Of a stretch of 64,000 nucleotides of DNA, positions 24,101 to 36,079 are shown one piece after another. The notes beneath the pieces are model-generated. The model did no database searches and was not told the DNA's origin. It was given only the letters and a program-made list of their open reading frames with translations. Position 1 is the first letter of the stretch. The number at the start of each line of letters is the position of its first letter. The DNA is taken from assembly GCA_963920765.1 (NCBI GenBank), contig OY987246.1, positions 9,736,501 to 9,800,500 on the forward strand, in the 5' to 3' direction. This DNA comes from Ulota crispa (lineage: Eukaryota > Streptophyta > Bryopsida > Orthotrichales > Orthotrichaceae). The position numbers were made by a program, and so were the translations under genes.

Positions 24101-24957
24101 GTTGTGAAGAGAGCTCTTGTTGCAGAACAAATTCAAAATCCATTGCGACCGCTGCAAAACGCTACAAAGTGGTGCAATTTCTGGAGGAGGAATACACTGA
24201 TCAAGTTCCTAGCTCATATAATCAGTCAACAACTTCTACTCGATCTAGAGTTTTTTGGTATATTGCAGAGGAAGAAGTGAACCATGATGATAACAATTTA
24301 AAGTGTAACACCATTCATGGTTCAAAGAGTTTACATTCTATCATGGGCTTTTCTTTGACTAATCCAACTCTTCTCAAAACTTGTGCTTTAAGTTGTTTTT
24401 GTATGTCATGCATTGACCGTGAGTGGGCCAAATGTGAGTGGTTTAGCCATGTGCAGGAGTGGGAGGTTCAGAGGCTAGTACCAATCAATTTTGCTGCGAT
24501 TGTGGATCAAGCAGAAGAGATGGAGGAAGAGGATTTTGGGTTGCACGATGGCATGTTGATGGAGCTTGGAGACATGGTGGACATCAGCAATAACTTTATG
24601 GTACCGGCAAAAGAAGACAATGAAGACGCTATGCAATATTATGTTTTGCAGTGCCAGAAGTTAAAGTTCATTTTGGAAGAGCCGTTGTCATGTCCGTGGG
24701 GAGGGACTTTCATGGCAGGTGATGCGGTTTTACGTGCCAAATATTACAAGAAATATGAACAATTAGATAAGCCTTACGTTTTATGTGACAGAGCCATTGA
24801 TGCTCATATTGACGCCCACCTTGTTAAAGCCTGTAAGTTTCCAATGACCATGGCCTTGCATAAGGTAAAAGGAACTACTATCTATAATATGTCTGCTGAA
24901 TCTAAACGTATCTGCAAAGATGCGTTGCGAGAATGGTGGGCTTTTTATAGTGATTAG
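21194..24957 (+). pseudogene. DDE-like transposase, spliced and decayed
   Basis: Coding starts at ATG 21194, shifts frame near 21360, runs to 21990, then a 1063-bp GT-AG intron (21991-23053) restores the frame exactly (HYLRETQ joined to TCFFLRFKEAHPKYS). Downstream the frame has a TGA (23351) and a TAG (23507), then DYGENYLFAIQNKVQS, VFSNGCSAQFK and HGKGEWDGAGGVVKR, and a one-base shift near 24140. The last 270 residues carry a Cys-rich CALSCFCMSC segment; the stop is TAG at 24955. The order D..EN / SxGxxxQFK / HGKGxxDGxGGxVKR is what I associate with an uncharacterised transposase-like family in animals and algae. The middle motif usually has Asp where this has Asn (SNG), which would inactivate it if that Asp is catalytic. 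Superfamily not assigned. Confidence 0.7.
22440..23000. other. GTAC-rich intron segment
   Basis: Within the intron of the DDE-like transposase the self-complementary tetramer GTAC, usually as AGTAC or GTACT, appears about 20 times in 560 bp, e.g. AGTACAAATTGTACAAATTG near 22965. The intron of gene B at 29810-30330 shows the same enrichment. Short palindromes clustered like this often bind a transposase or regulator, but no function is shown. Confidence 0.6.
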
Positions 24958-26857
24958 TTTAGGATTTTTTTTGCCTAGATTATATTAGGGCTTTCTAGTA
25001 TTTGTAGATATTATAAGTACAACATTTGTATTATTTGTTTAGTATTGTTTAATACTTTAAGTACAAATATGCAAAGTTGATACTTCCATAATCCTTATTT
25101 TGTTTTAGGGTAACAACAAAATTGCAAATGTTTATTGAAATCTTGTATTGAGAGCTTACTATTTGGGTTAGACTTGTGGTTAATGTTTCATAAAAGTTAT
25201 ATTACATCTGCAACTTTTTAGTACAGAAACTTTACAATTGCTATAGCTACTTTTTTGAAACTTAGAGCGTTGCAAATGGATTGGTAGTCTAATGCTTCAG
25301 TTGGTGTAATACTGACAATTAAGAATTTGTTATTTTGGGTGCGGTGGTTCATTGTCCATAGACATGTATTGACTATAAAACAATTGATTGAAGCTCTATT
25401 AGGCACGTTGGTTTTCAAGGTACAGACATTATATTCTCCTTGTGAATGATGTTCAGTTTAGATCCTTCAATTTTCACTAAAAACTCCTAGGTACTCAGAC
25501 TAGCTGACTAAATTGCAGAAGGGACTATATGACAATGTGATCAAGTAACTATCAAGTACCTCACTTAAGATATCACTATGAAGTTTAATCATCAATTAGA
25601 TAGTATAACTTTGGATTCTTGATTTGGCTTGATTCTATTTTGTTGGTGTGGTTGTTGATTACAAATGACTTCTTGTGGCTATGTTCCAAATTTAGTGTGT
25701 GCTGTAATTTTTGTCGAACACAAAATGTAGTTCAATAAAAAGGGGGCTCGAGCAAAACAACAATACTAGGTGGTTTTACAGCGGTCGTATGATCTGTATT
25801 ATGCTTCTACGGCAAGATTAAGCTACAATTTATTTTTTGTAGTTGTTTATGGTTTGTGTGCTTTCTTGTAAAATTTGTAAGACTAATAAAGTTGGTGTTG
25901 TTGTTCATAATAGAGAGTTGTCATCGTTACATGCCCACCATTGTTATTTATCTTTCTTCTTTGTCCTTAGTTTATTTCATGGATTACTAATATCAGTGGA
26001 TACTTTAAGCAGGACAATATAATATTCTTGTAGTATTATTTAGTACTTAAAGTACATGTAAGCAAAGCTAATACTTACATCATCCTTACTCTGTATTGGG
26101 ATAGTAATATCACTGGATATTTTCACTTGTTTTTTATGTTTGATGTCCAGCTTACTATTTGGTTCAAGCTTCTATGGTTATTGTTTCATAACAGGTTTAT
26201 TACATCTACAACCTTTCTTTACAAGAATCTAGTTTGTAGTTGCGTGATCTTCCTTTATGAAACTTAGAGCATTTCGAGTTTGCAACTAGGTTGGTAGGTG
26301 ACTACTTTAGATTGTAGAATACACATGATTAAAGATTTTGGTATCTTGGATGCAGTGGATCAGGGTTTAGGGACATGCAATAACCATTACTCAAATAAAA
26401 TTCAACCTTGAAAATAGTATGGGCTAGAAGACAAATACTGTTGAAACTTAACGGAGAATCCACATCAACATTTATTCTTATAAGGTTTGATGGCATTCTA
26501 TTATGTAGAGCCATGGTATAAAATCTGAGCCTCAACATCTATTATAAAGTGTGGGCGTTTAAAGGTTTAGTATTCAACCACTAAATATGGGAATTATGAG
26601 TTTAGATTACAGTGTTGAGGCTCTAGCATTGTTTCTAACTCTTACAAAGAATACTTTTCATAATTCATAAATAGGGGGGTAATATTTCTCTTGCCATTGT
26701 GCATAATTTTGATTGGAATTCTACTATTGGAACCCCACCATACGGCATGTCAACTGACTCCAGCCCATACACATGTCTAATTGTTTATTAGTAGCAAGTC
26801 TAATTTAGTAGGTTATGTACATATATATTACATAACATCAAGTGGAGAGATGGCAAA
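24958..26857. other. 3' flank of the transposase, with a diverged direct repeat
   Basis: No gene. About 25020-25440 and 26030-26450 are diverged direct copies of each other: both have AGTATT.TTTAGTACTT-type words, AGCTTACTATTTGG, TTACATCT.CAAC, TGAAACTTAGAGC and a TTGGTAG box in the same order. They might be remains of two copies of one element or of a tandem duplication of its end. Confidence 0.6.
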
Positions 26858-27800
26858 TCACTTATTGTTTGGTAATTTATCCTTGAAGAACAAGCTGCCA
26901 CACTTACATGAAAAAGATGGCAAAGTTTCGTCATGATCATTGAAGTCAATCCCATAATCCCACATCAATCCTTCATTTGCTTCAATTCTCCTATTAGTAA
27001 AGAATGCAACGTGGTAGAAATTCTTTGTGGCATTTTCAATCTTCACAGGCATGTTGATTAAGTTTGCATCTCCACACTTGTGCAAGGTTAGGGCGAAAGC
27101 AGTTAGACATTCACATGAATTAAGTAAAATAATGACAAATAAAAAGATCGTGCATGATGTCTAACTTGTGATTCAAAAACCTTGCCACACTGCCATAGTG
27201 TGTGGCATCCAAGCATAAAGCCATGTTGTCAGTCGTCACCCAATCAGCATCAAGTTGCAAACTATACGACAAACCCCCACATACTACAAGGTTTCTAATC
27301 CCCATTTCTAAATTGGTCAAAATCTCTCTAGTCATCTCAAAAACAAACACACCTTTGGAGATAAACTGACCAGCTCAAATCCCCCATCCGATATGCACTG
27401 TCTTATACACTTCTACCATGTACCTCATTCCTTGTTGAACCACGCAATTGCCACATTTACTATAGCAGTGGCATTTCAAATTGCACTCTCTAATGAAAAC
27501 TCTACTGGAATTACTTCTCTTTAGCAAAAATTGGTTCTTCAACAACCCACCTAGGTTGTATGCAAATACCCCACCAATAGCCTTTGTACATTGACAAGGA
27601 ACCTCTGCAGTTAGACAATCCTCCCCACCACACTAAAAAACTCACCTTTACCTAATCCCACAATAGAAGTATGTACAGAGGCTCTGTTATGCACTATACT
27701 AGAAGCTATATACTTAAAAGGGGTCATAGGTGAACCATGAGGAGCTACTAGGATTGGAACTGCCTCCAAGCTCCTAGATAAATCTTCAGCATAGTATAAG
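26858..27800 (-). pseudogene. SUVR-type histone methyltransferase fragment (pre-SET and SET)
   Basis: Minus-strand translation matches plant SUVR1/2/4-like H3K9 methyltransferases. About 27780-27640 precedes the pre-SET; the pre-SET Cys cluster runs CGGEDCL, VPCQC, IRECNLKCHCYSKCGN; then SET pieces EILTN, LCLDATHYGSVARFLNH, CGDANLINMPV, VAFFTNRRI, WDYGIDF and the post-SET start FSCKCGS. The active-site NH..C and Y of WDYG are retained. It is broken by a frameshift at a T-run just before CGGED, a TGA (27375-27377) where the family has Arg (GWGVR), and a non-canonical splice junction at ARFLNH/CGDAN. No upstream SUVR exons were found. It lies downstream of, and on the same strand as, gene B, so it may be a captured host fragment. 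Confidence 0.85.
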
Positions 27801-28034
27801 GCTTATATGAAAAACAAGTGATCAAACCACATTAGCACAACAAATTAAGAAACACAATAAATATGTGCAAAGACTCTTAGTCTCTCAATTACTAGCCTCC
27901 TTAATGAAGGCAAATTACAAGCTATGCCTACTAAACTCAATCTAACTAATACTACAAATACAAACAAAAACTATAACCAAAATTGTAGATTCTATAAACT
28001 ATGACTTGTAATAATAGAGAAATTCCCCAAGACA

Positions 28035-31000
28035 CTATGACTGTCTACACCTCTTGGTCCTAGCTTTGTCTACTTGTGTAGACATGGCCAAATTTGCTTG
28101 CTGCAACCGCGTACTCCTCTTGCCTAGAGGGGAGTAAATAGGGGTGGGATCTTTGATGAGGGATTTAACCTCTCCACCATCAGATTTCTCTGCAAAGGCT
28201 ATCTGGCTCAATTTGTTATTGGAATTGCGCCCTGAAGTGAAAGTGCCCTCTACTACAATGGAGACATCCTCTTCTTGGAGCAAATGATGATGATGCTTCT
28301 TCTTCCATCCCTTCTTCTCCTTTTTCTTCATCTTCTTTGGTGTATCAATTGTTGGTGCCTCTTCTAGAAGTGTGTTCTTCTCTCCCTCCAATTCAAGCAA
28401 ACGCCCATCTCAAAAAAGAACCTTGAACTGCCTACTATCACTTGCAGTGTCATCTTTTTTGGCTTCACGGGCACCTTCACCTTTTTCTTCACCAAAGATT
28501 CCCTCCTTAGACCCCCCTCCAAACTCTCGTCGAGTCCTCCACCACAACCCGTATCTTTCCAGACATCTCCTCTCTAATCCCTCTTCCACCCACCCCTTCT
28601 ACTTGTCCACCTACCTTCCCCATAATTCCCTTGGGAACTCCCATATTGTCCCCTACGTCTAATGACACATGCACTCTGAGCCCCACTTTCACCCCCTCTT
28701 GTTCAATTAGCACGGTCTTCTGAAGTACCACTCTGGAGGTGCCAGCCCCCTCTCCCACCATTTGGACATGCTGAACACCTTTGTTGAGTGTGATCATCCT
28801 CTCCAAATCCTCTCGGTGTTGCATTCTCAATTCCTCACCTATATGTTTATGTGCTGCCTCGTTTTCCTTCCCCCTAATATTGCACACCTCTTCAATTAGA
28901 CTTGGGAAATGAGCCTCAACTTTCAATGACTAATTAGCATGTATGTATTAGACTTAACATCAGAAATGTAGTGGAATTGTTGAAAACAAGATTACAAAAA
29001 CTGCTAAGGAATAATATACATACCTCATCTTCCACTTCGTTTAATTCCAAGTGCATCTGCTATATATTGCCACTAATGCTCTTCTCCTCTTTGTCAAAAT
29101 CCAAGACATTAGTACCAAAGCTAGATGGAAGATTGAGCACCTTCAGCAAGAGCGCATCCTCGCTTGCCTCTGACTTGGAACTAAATTCCTCCTCTCCATC
29201 TATGGCAATCACCATGACTGGCTTCAACGCTTTTTGCTTCTTCCGTGCATGCAGCTTAGAAACAGGACTATCTACTTTGCCCAAAGCCCTCTTATTTGAT
29301 TCTTTCGGCTCATTGGCTCCATGTAGGTCACTGGTATCTTTAGCAATGTCAGACATGCTAGCACCTCCCAAATGAGTTGCTTTTGGTGAGTTGCCAGCCT
29401 GAATAATTGCCCCCTCTGTGAAGTTTGTAGGAGACTTTGCAGGGTGGGCAAACATTTGGCAAGCAACTGCACAAAATCAACATAGTCAGTTATTTTTGTT
29501 AAACTCAGAATTCTTATTCATGTACACAAAAGCAATCTGATATGTAACCATGATCTCTATAATAGATAACAATCACAACTAAGACTTTCTTGACTATTAT
29601 TAAAAATAACAACTAGGATTACCATACATTACAAACAGTTAATAAGAATGTTGTGTAATAGTAATGAAGTATTATTATTTTAAGTAGTGTCCATAACAAT
29701 AGGGCAATTAAGAATGTTTGGAAAGTAATAAAACATGAACATAAAAAAGCAACAACTACCATTATGCAACCCAATCTTAGTCAAATATCACATCATAAAA
29801 TTCAAGTAATCCATACTTGCTAAGTACTATCAGTACAAATTTTACAAATTAATTGACATACATATGGAAAAGTACATACAGAATCGATACAAGTACAATA
29901 CTAATACATGAAACAAGTACTTATTATACATTAGTACAATAGCTACAAAGCACGTGTACTTCTGAATGGTAAGTACTAATAGAAAGTATCACTTTTTGTT
30001 TTGTACATGAAATAAGTACAATCAACTCTTAGCTATGTACATATAGTGCGTATTAGTTTGGTCATATTTTGCTAGGATAAATTAACTACTAACAAAGTAC
30101 ATTTTCATACTACAAGTAAGTACCAACAATCTAAATACTGGCAGATGAATACTAACAATTGAATCAATTATAGTATAATACTATCATTTTACTTAAGGTA
30201 TTCAAAACAACCACAAAATACTTCATGTAAGACAAAAACACATTTGTAGTACAAAAACTGAATATAACTAAATACTACTTGTAGGGATAATGTACATGTA
30301 GCATATTCAATACATTCTATACTATCATATGTATTGTGAGTTTAGCTTATAACTACAATGCCTTGAACACTCAAATGTTGTGAATGTAATGACATTTGAA
30401 AATGCGTGGGTTTACAATATATTCATAACCTTAAATCGCAAAAACATGCAAAGTAACATAAATATGGTTTCACTAAAAATTGAATCCTTTGTTGTTCATT
30501 TTGCTATCACAACTTTAGAGAACCCTCAAGCCAAGAATACAAAGATATACATCAAATGAACAATAGAAAAGTAAGTAAATTTTAAAAACACTTACCAGCA
30601 GGTGGGCATTTTGCCTTTGCTGACTCTAATTGGTCTTGTAGGATCCTCTTCCTCTCATCACCTACAACTAACCTTGACAAATTCTCCAATAGCTCTGCAC
30701 TAGGCTCGCCCCAATTGTAACTACGATGCCATTTTGGATGTGGCAAAGAGTTACACCCCAAAGCTGAGCACCTATTATTCTTAACAAAAACACTTGTTGC
30801 ACAAAAAGGATGATACAAATGTTTGCAAGATGAAACTATAATGTCACTATAGGGGAATGGAAAAGAATAAAGACTGCAAATGGTAAGTCCCAAGAAATCC
30901 GTCTCTTTACTAAAGCATGTCAAATGCAAAGCTTGCTCTTCCATAGGGGCATACACCATGGGTCTAGGAAAAAACAACCCCCTCAGCCTTCCACTCTTAG

Positions 31001-32330
31001 ACAACCACAATTGAGCTACCAAAGCATCAAACTCCAGCCGATGGCATTTAACCTATTGCACCAACTTCGCCAAAAGAGTGTCCGTCTCTTCCACCTTGAT
31101 GTTCACTCCCGTCAGATGCTTCTCTTTGGTTTTGAGTTGCTCTTGGAGCATCTTGAGCTTGATGAGCTCACGTTCCACATTTGCACCGGAAGTCTTCATC
31201 TCACCAATCAACTTATTCTTCAGGTCCATTTGTATTTTGAAAGTGCATACCAAGCACTCAATCTCTCTCCTCGTCCACTTGACCTTTTCTGCAGTCAATT
31301 CTGCCACCTTTTGCTGAATTTTCAGCACCTCCCCTTCCATGTGCACCACGGTCATTAGACCTTCCACCTCCACCTGCCGGTCGGCTAAGAATGCCTTTGA
31401 AAATGTTTCTCCTCCTGGTTGCAGTTCCCCACAATTTGCAAACACCTCTAACTCCACACCAATCTCCCCATGCCTTGACCAAGAAAGAGGGGGCACCCTC
31501 TCCACTAGATATCTTGTATCACTACCCCCACATGGCTCTAACTTCACTCCTTGCTCTAGCTTGATGGACCTCCAATCCATCCAGTGAAGCTAAACAAGTT
31601 TAGAATTACTCAACAATGAATCTTTCAAAGTCTGAAGTTTTTTCAAATCTTGTTCATACCGGTTCTGCTGTTGTTTGTTTGTCTCTTCTCCAAACAAGCA
31701 CCAATTGACCTCTGTTGCTCCTTTCTCAAACTCCATCATGACTCCCTCTGCAAAGTGCATTTTCAGCAACGGAGGTACCTCATTGGGGCTTTGTTTATAA
31801 ATAATTGGATGGAGCTATTTGATCCTGTCTCTCAATTCAGCAACCTCACATTGCTGCCAAAAAAAGCCGTTGCGCCCACTTTTGCTAGTTGGCTCTCCAA
31901 AATATTTCCTCACCACCTTTGTTGGCAATGTTCCCATTCAATAGCAATGAGGATTTGTACCTGAAGAATTCAAAAGCCCATACTTACTTGCAAAATTTTT
32001 GTTGGCTGAGCATACGAGGTGGTTGTTTCAAGTTCTTGATTTCCATGTCAACACCCTCCAGAGTTTTGTAACTCTTTGCCTTCTTCACCTTGCAAGGTGT
32101 TCTCTTCTAGATGCTTTGGTTCTCATCCTCGCCTCGATCACCTTTGTCAATGTTTTGGTCTTCCTCTTCAATGCCCCAAGGTTCTTCCCCCCTTTGCTAC
32201 ATCTAGTCTTTGTTGTCATTCCTTTGAGGGGGGGCCCTTGGTCTGCCGCTTGTGTTGCTCATCATTGTTCCCTTGAGGGGGCCCCCCCTTTTAACCATCT
32301 GCGATTGTTGTCATCGTTGCGTCAAGGCGC
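28035..32330 (-). pseudogene. Long TE-like coiled-coil plus RING-like protein (gene B)
   Basis: A single frame can be followed on the minus strand from about 32330 to 30598 if stops are read through: TAG at 32203, 32197, 32107, 31885, 31815, 31590 and 31053, and TAA at 31984, plus a one-base shift at a T-run near 31867. It encodes a long charged coiled coil (about 31500-31060; LKMLQEQLKTKEKHL) then a RING-like CKHLYHPFC...CSALGC motif with WHRSYNWGEP after it. A GT-AG intron (30597-29470) joins CPPA to VACQMFAHP in frame. The next exon (29469-about 29027) has TAG 29060 and ends at a GTATGT donor; a further exon (28929-28035) has a frameshift near 28510 and TGA 28410. The C-terminal part is Lys-rich and His-rich (GWKKKHHHH). 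The product is unknown; the domain order matches gene A. Confidence 0.6.
29810..30330. other. GTAC-rich segment in the gene B intron
   Basis: About 14 GTAC tetramers in 520 bp, mostly AAGTAC or GTACAT, e.g. AAGTACTATCAGTACAAATT near 29824. This matches the enrichment in the intron of the DDE-like transposase (22440-23000). Confidence 0.6.
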
Positions 32331-33379
32331 CCCCTCCTTATGCTATGAGGTAATCATCTTCCCCTTCCTTGCATTGTTTGTATTTTATCACGTCCTCTTT
32401 GCCTTTCCGTCCAATATTTTTGCCTCTCCCTCCGCTAAGCTTCTCCTTGCCCAATTGCGTTCCAGTAGAGCGCTCAATCGCAACAAACCTTCAATCCCAA
32501 GACAATGACAAAATTTTTAAAGAAGCAAAAAAATGAATCCTCACATTCACAAAACCAATGTATTGTTTTCCTGTTAAACAAAACAATGTTGCATAAGTAT
32601 TTTATTTTCTGAAGCAAAGACAACAAACAAGCTAACTTTGCCAGAAAAAAGAAATACGCACAAGACTTCTACAATCACAAGTAACATTACAACAAAAATC
32701 TGAAATTGTGATATGAAAATTCCTAAGAAAATACATCATCCAGATTTCTGAAGCACACACTAGCAAGCTCTAAAATTTTGTTTCTATCAAAATCTAGAAA
32801 AAACATAGCTTGAAAACAAAACCAAAACTTATGAATGCCCATTTTTTGAGTAAAAGTCCATAGTATCCATTTAGAGTTGGATTCAAAGAAGATTAAAAAC
32901 TGAAATGTGTTGAAACTTACTAGAATTGTTGTCTAGCAAATGTAGAACTCAAGGCTTTTGCTACACCAAATTCTAGAGATTTGCGGAACTTGGAGCTGCC
33001 TCTTCCTAGAATCAAAGCTCCGCAGCAGCGCACAACCGCACTCACACCAAATACGCGACAAATTAAAATCAAATTGTAGCACACTGAATTTAAATTGCCC
33101 TAGGCTGAAGCAACTAAATTTTGAATGTTACAAGAGTTTGCAATAAGAGCAACGAAATCCCTCACCACACTTGAAGCTACTAAATAAAATACAAGTTGCC
33201 AAATCTCACTTGCAAAGACAAAGCAACAGAAAAAGCAAAGCGTTGGAAATACAAGGAAAAACAACTGAGCTTCCTCTACAACACGAGCAAAAGAGAGAAG
33301 ATTTGAAAAATCTATAAGAAGTAGTGATTGCCAAAAAAGGTGCGAGACAAAGATCTGAGTCTTGTTAGTGAAGAGCCTT
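32331..33379. other. Upstream region of gene B, possible leader
   Basis: On the minus strand the segment at about 33070-32935 is GC-richer than its surroundings (GTGCGCTGCTGCGGAGC) and is followed by CTAGTAAGTTT, a good splice-donor match. This would fit a non-coding first exon of gene B. No reading frame of note. Long poly-T (33530-33542) follows. Confidence 0.35.
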
Positions 33380-33380
33380 G

Positions 33381-33402
33381 GTAACTGGTGATCACCAGTT
33401 AC
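33381..33402. repeat. Perfect 22-bp palindrome next to a CACTA-like terminus
   Basis: GTAACTGGTGA is followed immediately by its exact reverse complement TCACCAGTTAC. The next bases, TACTAGTG (ending 33410), read CACTAGTA on the other strand, the same opening as the CACTA termini at 45215, 48610 and 61876. No matching left end was found. Confidence 0.7.
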
Positions 33403-33542
33403 TACTAGTGTTACTACTACCTAGAACCTATGGTCACTGGTTGCCAGCATGGATAGAATTGAAGGTTACTTGCAATCACCGATTAGATACAATTGAATTC
33501 ATGGTGATACAACACACGATACCTTACAATTTTTTTTTTTTC

Positions 33543-36079
33543 CTTTAAGTCCACTACCAAGTCATTATGCAATGATCTTTGAGATGACATTGTCATGTGG
33601 ATTGCATGTGGGACTATTTAATTATAATCAATGCTTCATAGTTAGTACAATTCAAGTTTTGTTAATCTTTGTTTTGGTTGGTCAACATTGACAATTTTTT
33701 TGAAATGATGCGTTTGTGATTTTTAGTTATAATCAATTTTCCTTTAGACCCTAAATACAATTGTTCAACATAATCAAGATGTTTGTGAAAGAATAAAAAT
33801 ATGCATGAATTCCAAGGTGAACTTTTGTGGTTGTTATTTGGATTAGATTTAAACCCAATAAGTTGTTGAACTTGTGCATTCACACATATATAGCATTATT
33901 GAAAGTGTGAACTAAAACTAGACCTCCACATGAAGTTGTTCTTTTGATATTATAATTTATTATGCACCTTGACGGTGTACTAATTAAACAATTATGATTT
34001 CATGTATGAACTAGATAATTAAAAAAAAAACCCTAATATGTGTCTAGGAGAACTATTCTAAATAATGTAAACCCTAAACACACAATAGACACGTATATAT
34101 GTAAATTCCAAGTAACTATAATCTTGTTATAATCTCTATATTATAATACTTCATACAATCAAGTTCAAAGATATAATAAACATGTGGTGCACAATGATCA
34201 AATCATTTGATGAAAGAAATGAAGGTATTTGTCAAATTTGAATGTAAGTTCACAAATATAATTGTTGTTTATTGCAAAAATGAAAATAAATAAACACCAT
34301 ACAATTTGCACCCCTGTTAATTTGTTATGTACAATATTTATGAAGATATATTTAGTATTTACAAAAAATGACATAGCAATCATATGAATTCCAATTGAAT
34401 ACAAAAAAAATTATACTACTACTAAACCTTAATACATTTTGCGCATGTTCAAAGAACATGGAATAGTTAAAGTTCTCTTTAAAATTTTAATCAATTAATC
34501 AAATTAGTTAAGAAATAGCATTTACTTGTACAATTACATTGTTCTCACATTTCTTTAGTGAGTGTCAATAGGTTATTTCTAAAGTTCCCTACTAAGAATT
34601 TTGACATGTTATAAATACCCTTATCCTTAGAAAACTCTCAATAAATACTAATTTATAAAATTATAATTTTAACTAATCTCTTATGGATTGTTTGTAGATT
34701 CACAGATTTTGGGGGATTTTTGAGGACTACATTAGTTACATTAATTATGTATTTTCCTATATGACCTAGACATAATTTATAGTTTGAATAGAACTACCAA
34801 ATGAAATCATGTTTTATATTATGAAAACCCTAAACCCTTAATAAAATTTGGAGAACCCTATAGCCTAAGCTCCTAAACTACATTTATGTTTAATAGGAGC
34901 TTAAAAGAGTGTTGAAACCCTACTATATGGAAGAAAACTCTAAATGAATTTGAACAGGCTAAAGTATTCTTTCATAGTGAAGTCCCAAAAAACCCTAAAC
35001 CATCCTAATTTGGAATAAATAACATCATAATTTAAAGACTACTTTTCCTAAAATGTTTAATCATCTAAATATAGAGTGAAAACAAAAGACAATTACAAAT
35101 TAAAAAAAAAAAAAAGTTTTGCAAATACTTTCATATTCAAATTCCTCACCACTTTAAAAGTGTTCATCTAAATGTTGTCTACATGTGAACAAGTCCAAGT
35201 CAAGTTATAATTTGTAATTCACATAAACTAGCTAGAATCTTAATTGGAACCAAATTTCTCAATGTAACTACATTTTGGCTCTTACTTTGTAGTCATGAAA
35301 TTTAAAATATTTTGAAAGTAACGCATTTCAAAGATCTATATTCCTTGATCAAAAATTGTGTTCAAATTTCTTATATTCACTTTAAAGGAGTATAGTTAAT
35401 GAGCTCTACAAACTATAGATCCTTGGTTGTTATAACTAAAACTAATTTATTTATTTATTAAGGATTTGTAAAGAATAAAAAAATCCCCATATGTAATGTT
35501 TAATAGGTATTGATATAAGTACCACATCTTTTCAAGTATTCTACCACAACTAATATATACTGTCACTATTTACAATATCAAAGAAAGTGTGAACCATGTT
35601 CAAAACATCACTAGTTTGAGAATATAGTCAAACATGCAAATTGGAACTTTAGCTATGTTTTTTAGCTCAAGAAAGATCCATGCCTAGGTAGTGTCATTTA
35701 AATAATCTAAAACCATGTAAGCGTAATTTAGATTTTCTTAATTGACATTATGAGCTGTGCATTTGGTGCTATAAAAAAATTAAAATTGCAAATCAAGGTA
35801 TATTATCCAATTATTATTGTTTTTGTTTTGTGGTCCACACCTTCTATAACATGATACATTTTGACCACGTATATTAGGTGTGATAAAATAGTTGAGAAGT
35901 ATCAGTACATATATTAATTTCCATTAACCATCTTAAGTATTAATTACACACATAAGATTTTGATTTTGATTTAATTCTATTTAAGAGAAAAAAAGTTGAC
36001 CATACCACCTAAAAGTTCTTAAGATTCTAGGCACACCTGAATATAAATTTGTTCATAAAATGAGGCACCAAGCACATCA
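33543..36079. other. AT-rich intergenic DNA, nothing recognised
   Basis: Long AT-rich stretch with several AACCCTAAAC telobox-like words (e.g. 34825-34860). Short frames at 33662-33883 and 34198-34404 have no family resemblance. Around 35510 the words TTGATATAAGTACCACA recall the end of the foldback MITE at 47289. Confidence 0.5.

Noticed and set aside
31961-31987. A 27-bp GT-AG intron in gene B
   Set aside because: Too short for plant splicing. Reading through keeps the frame with a single TAA that fits a CAA codon, so decay is the simpler explanation.
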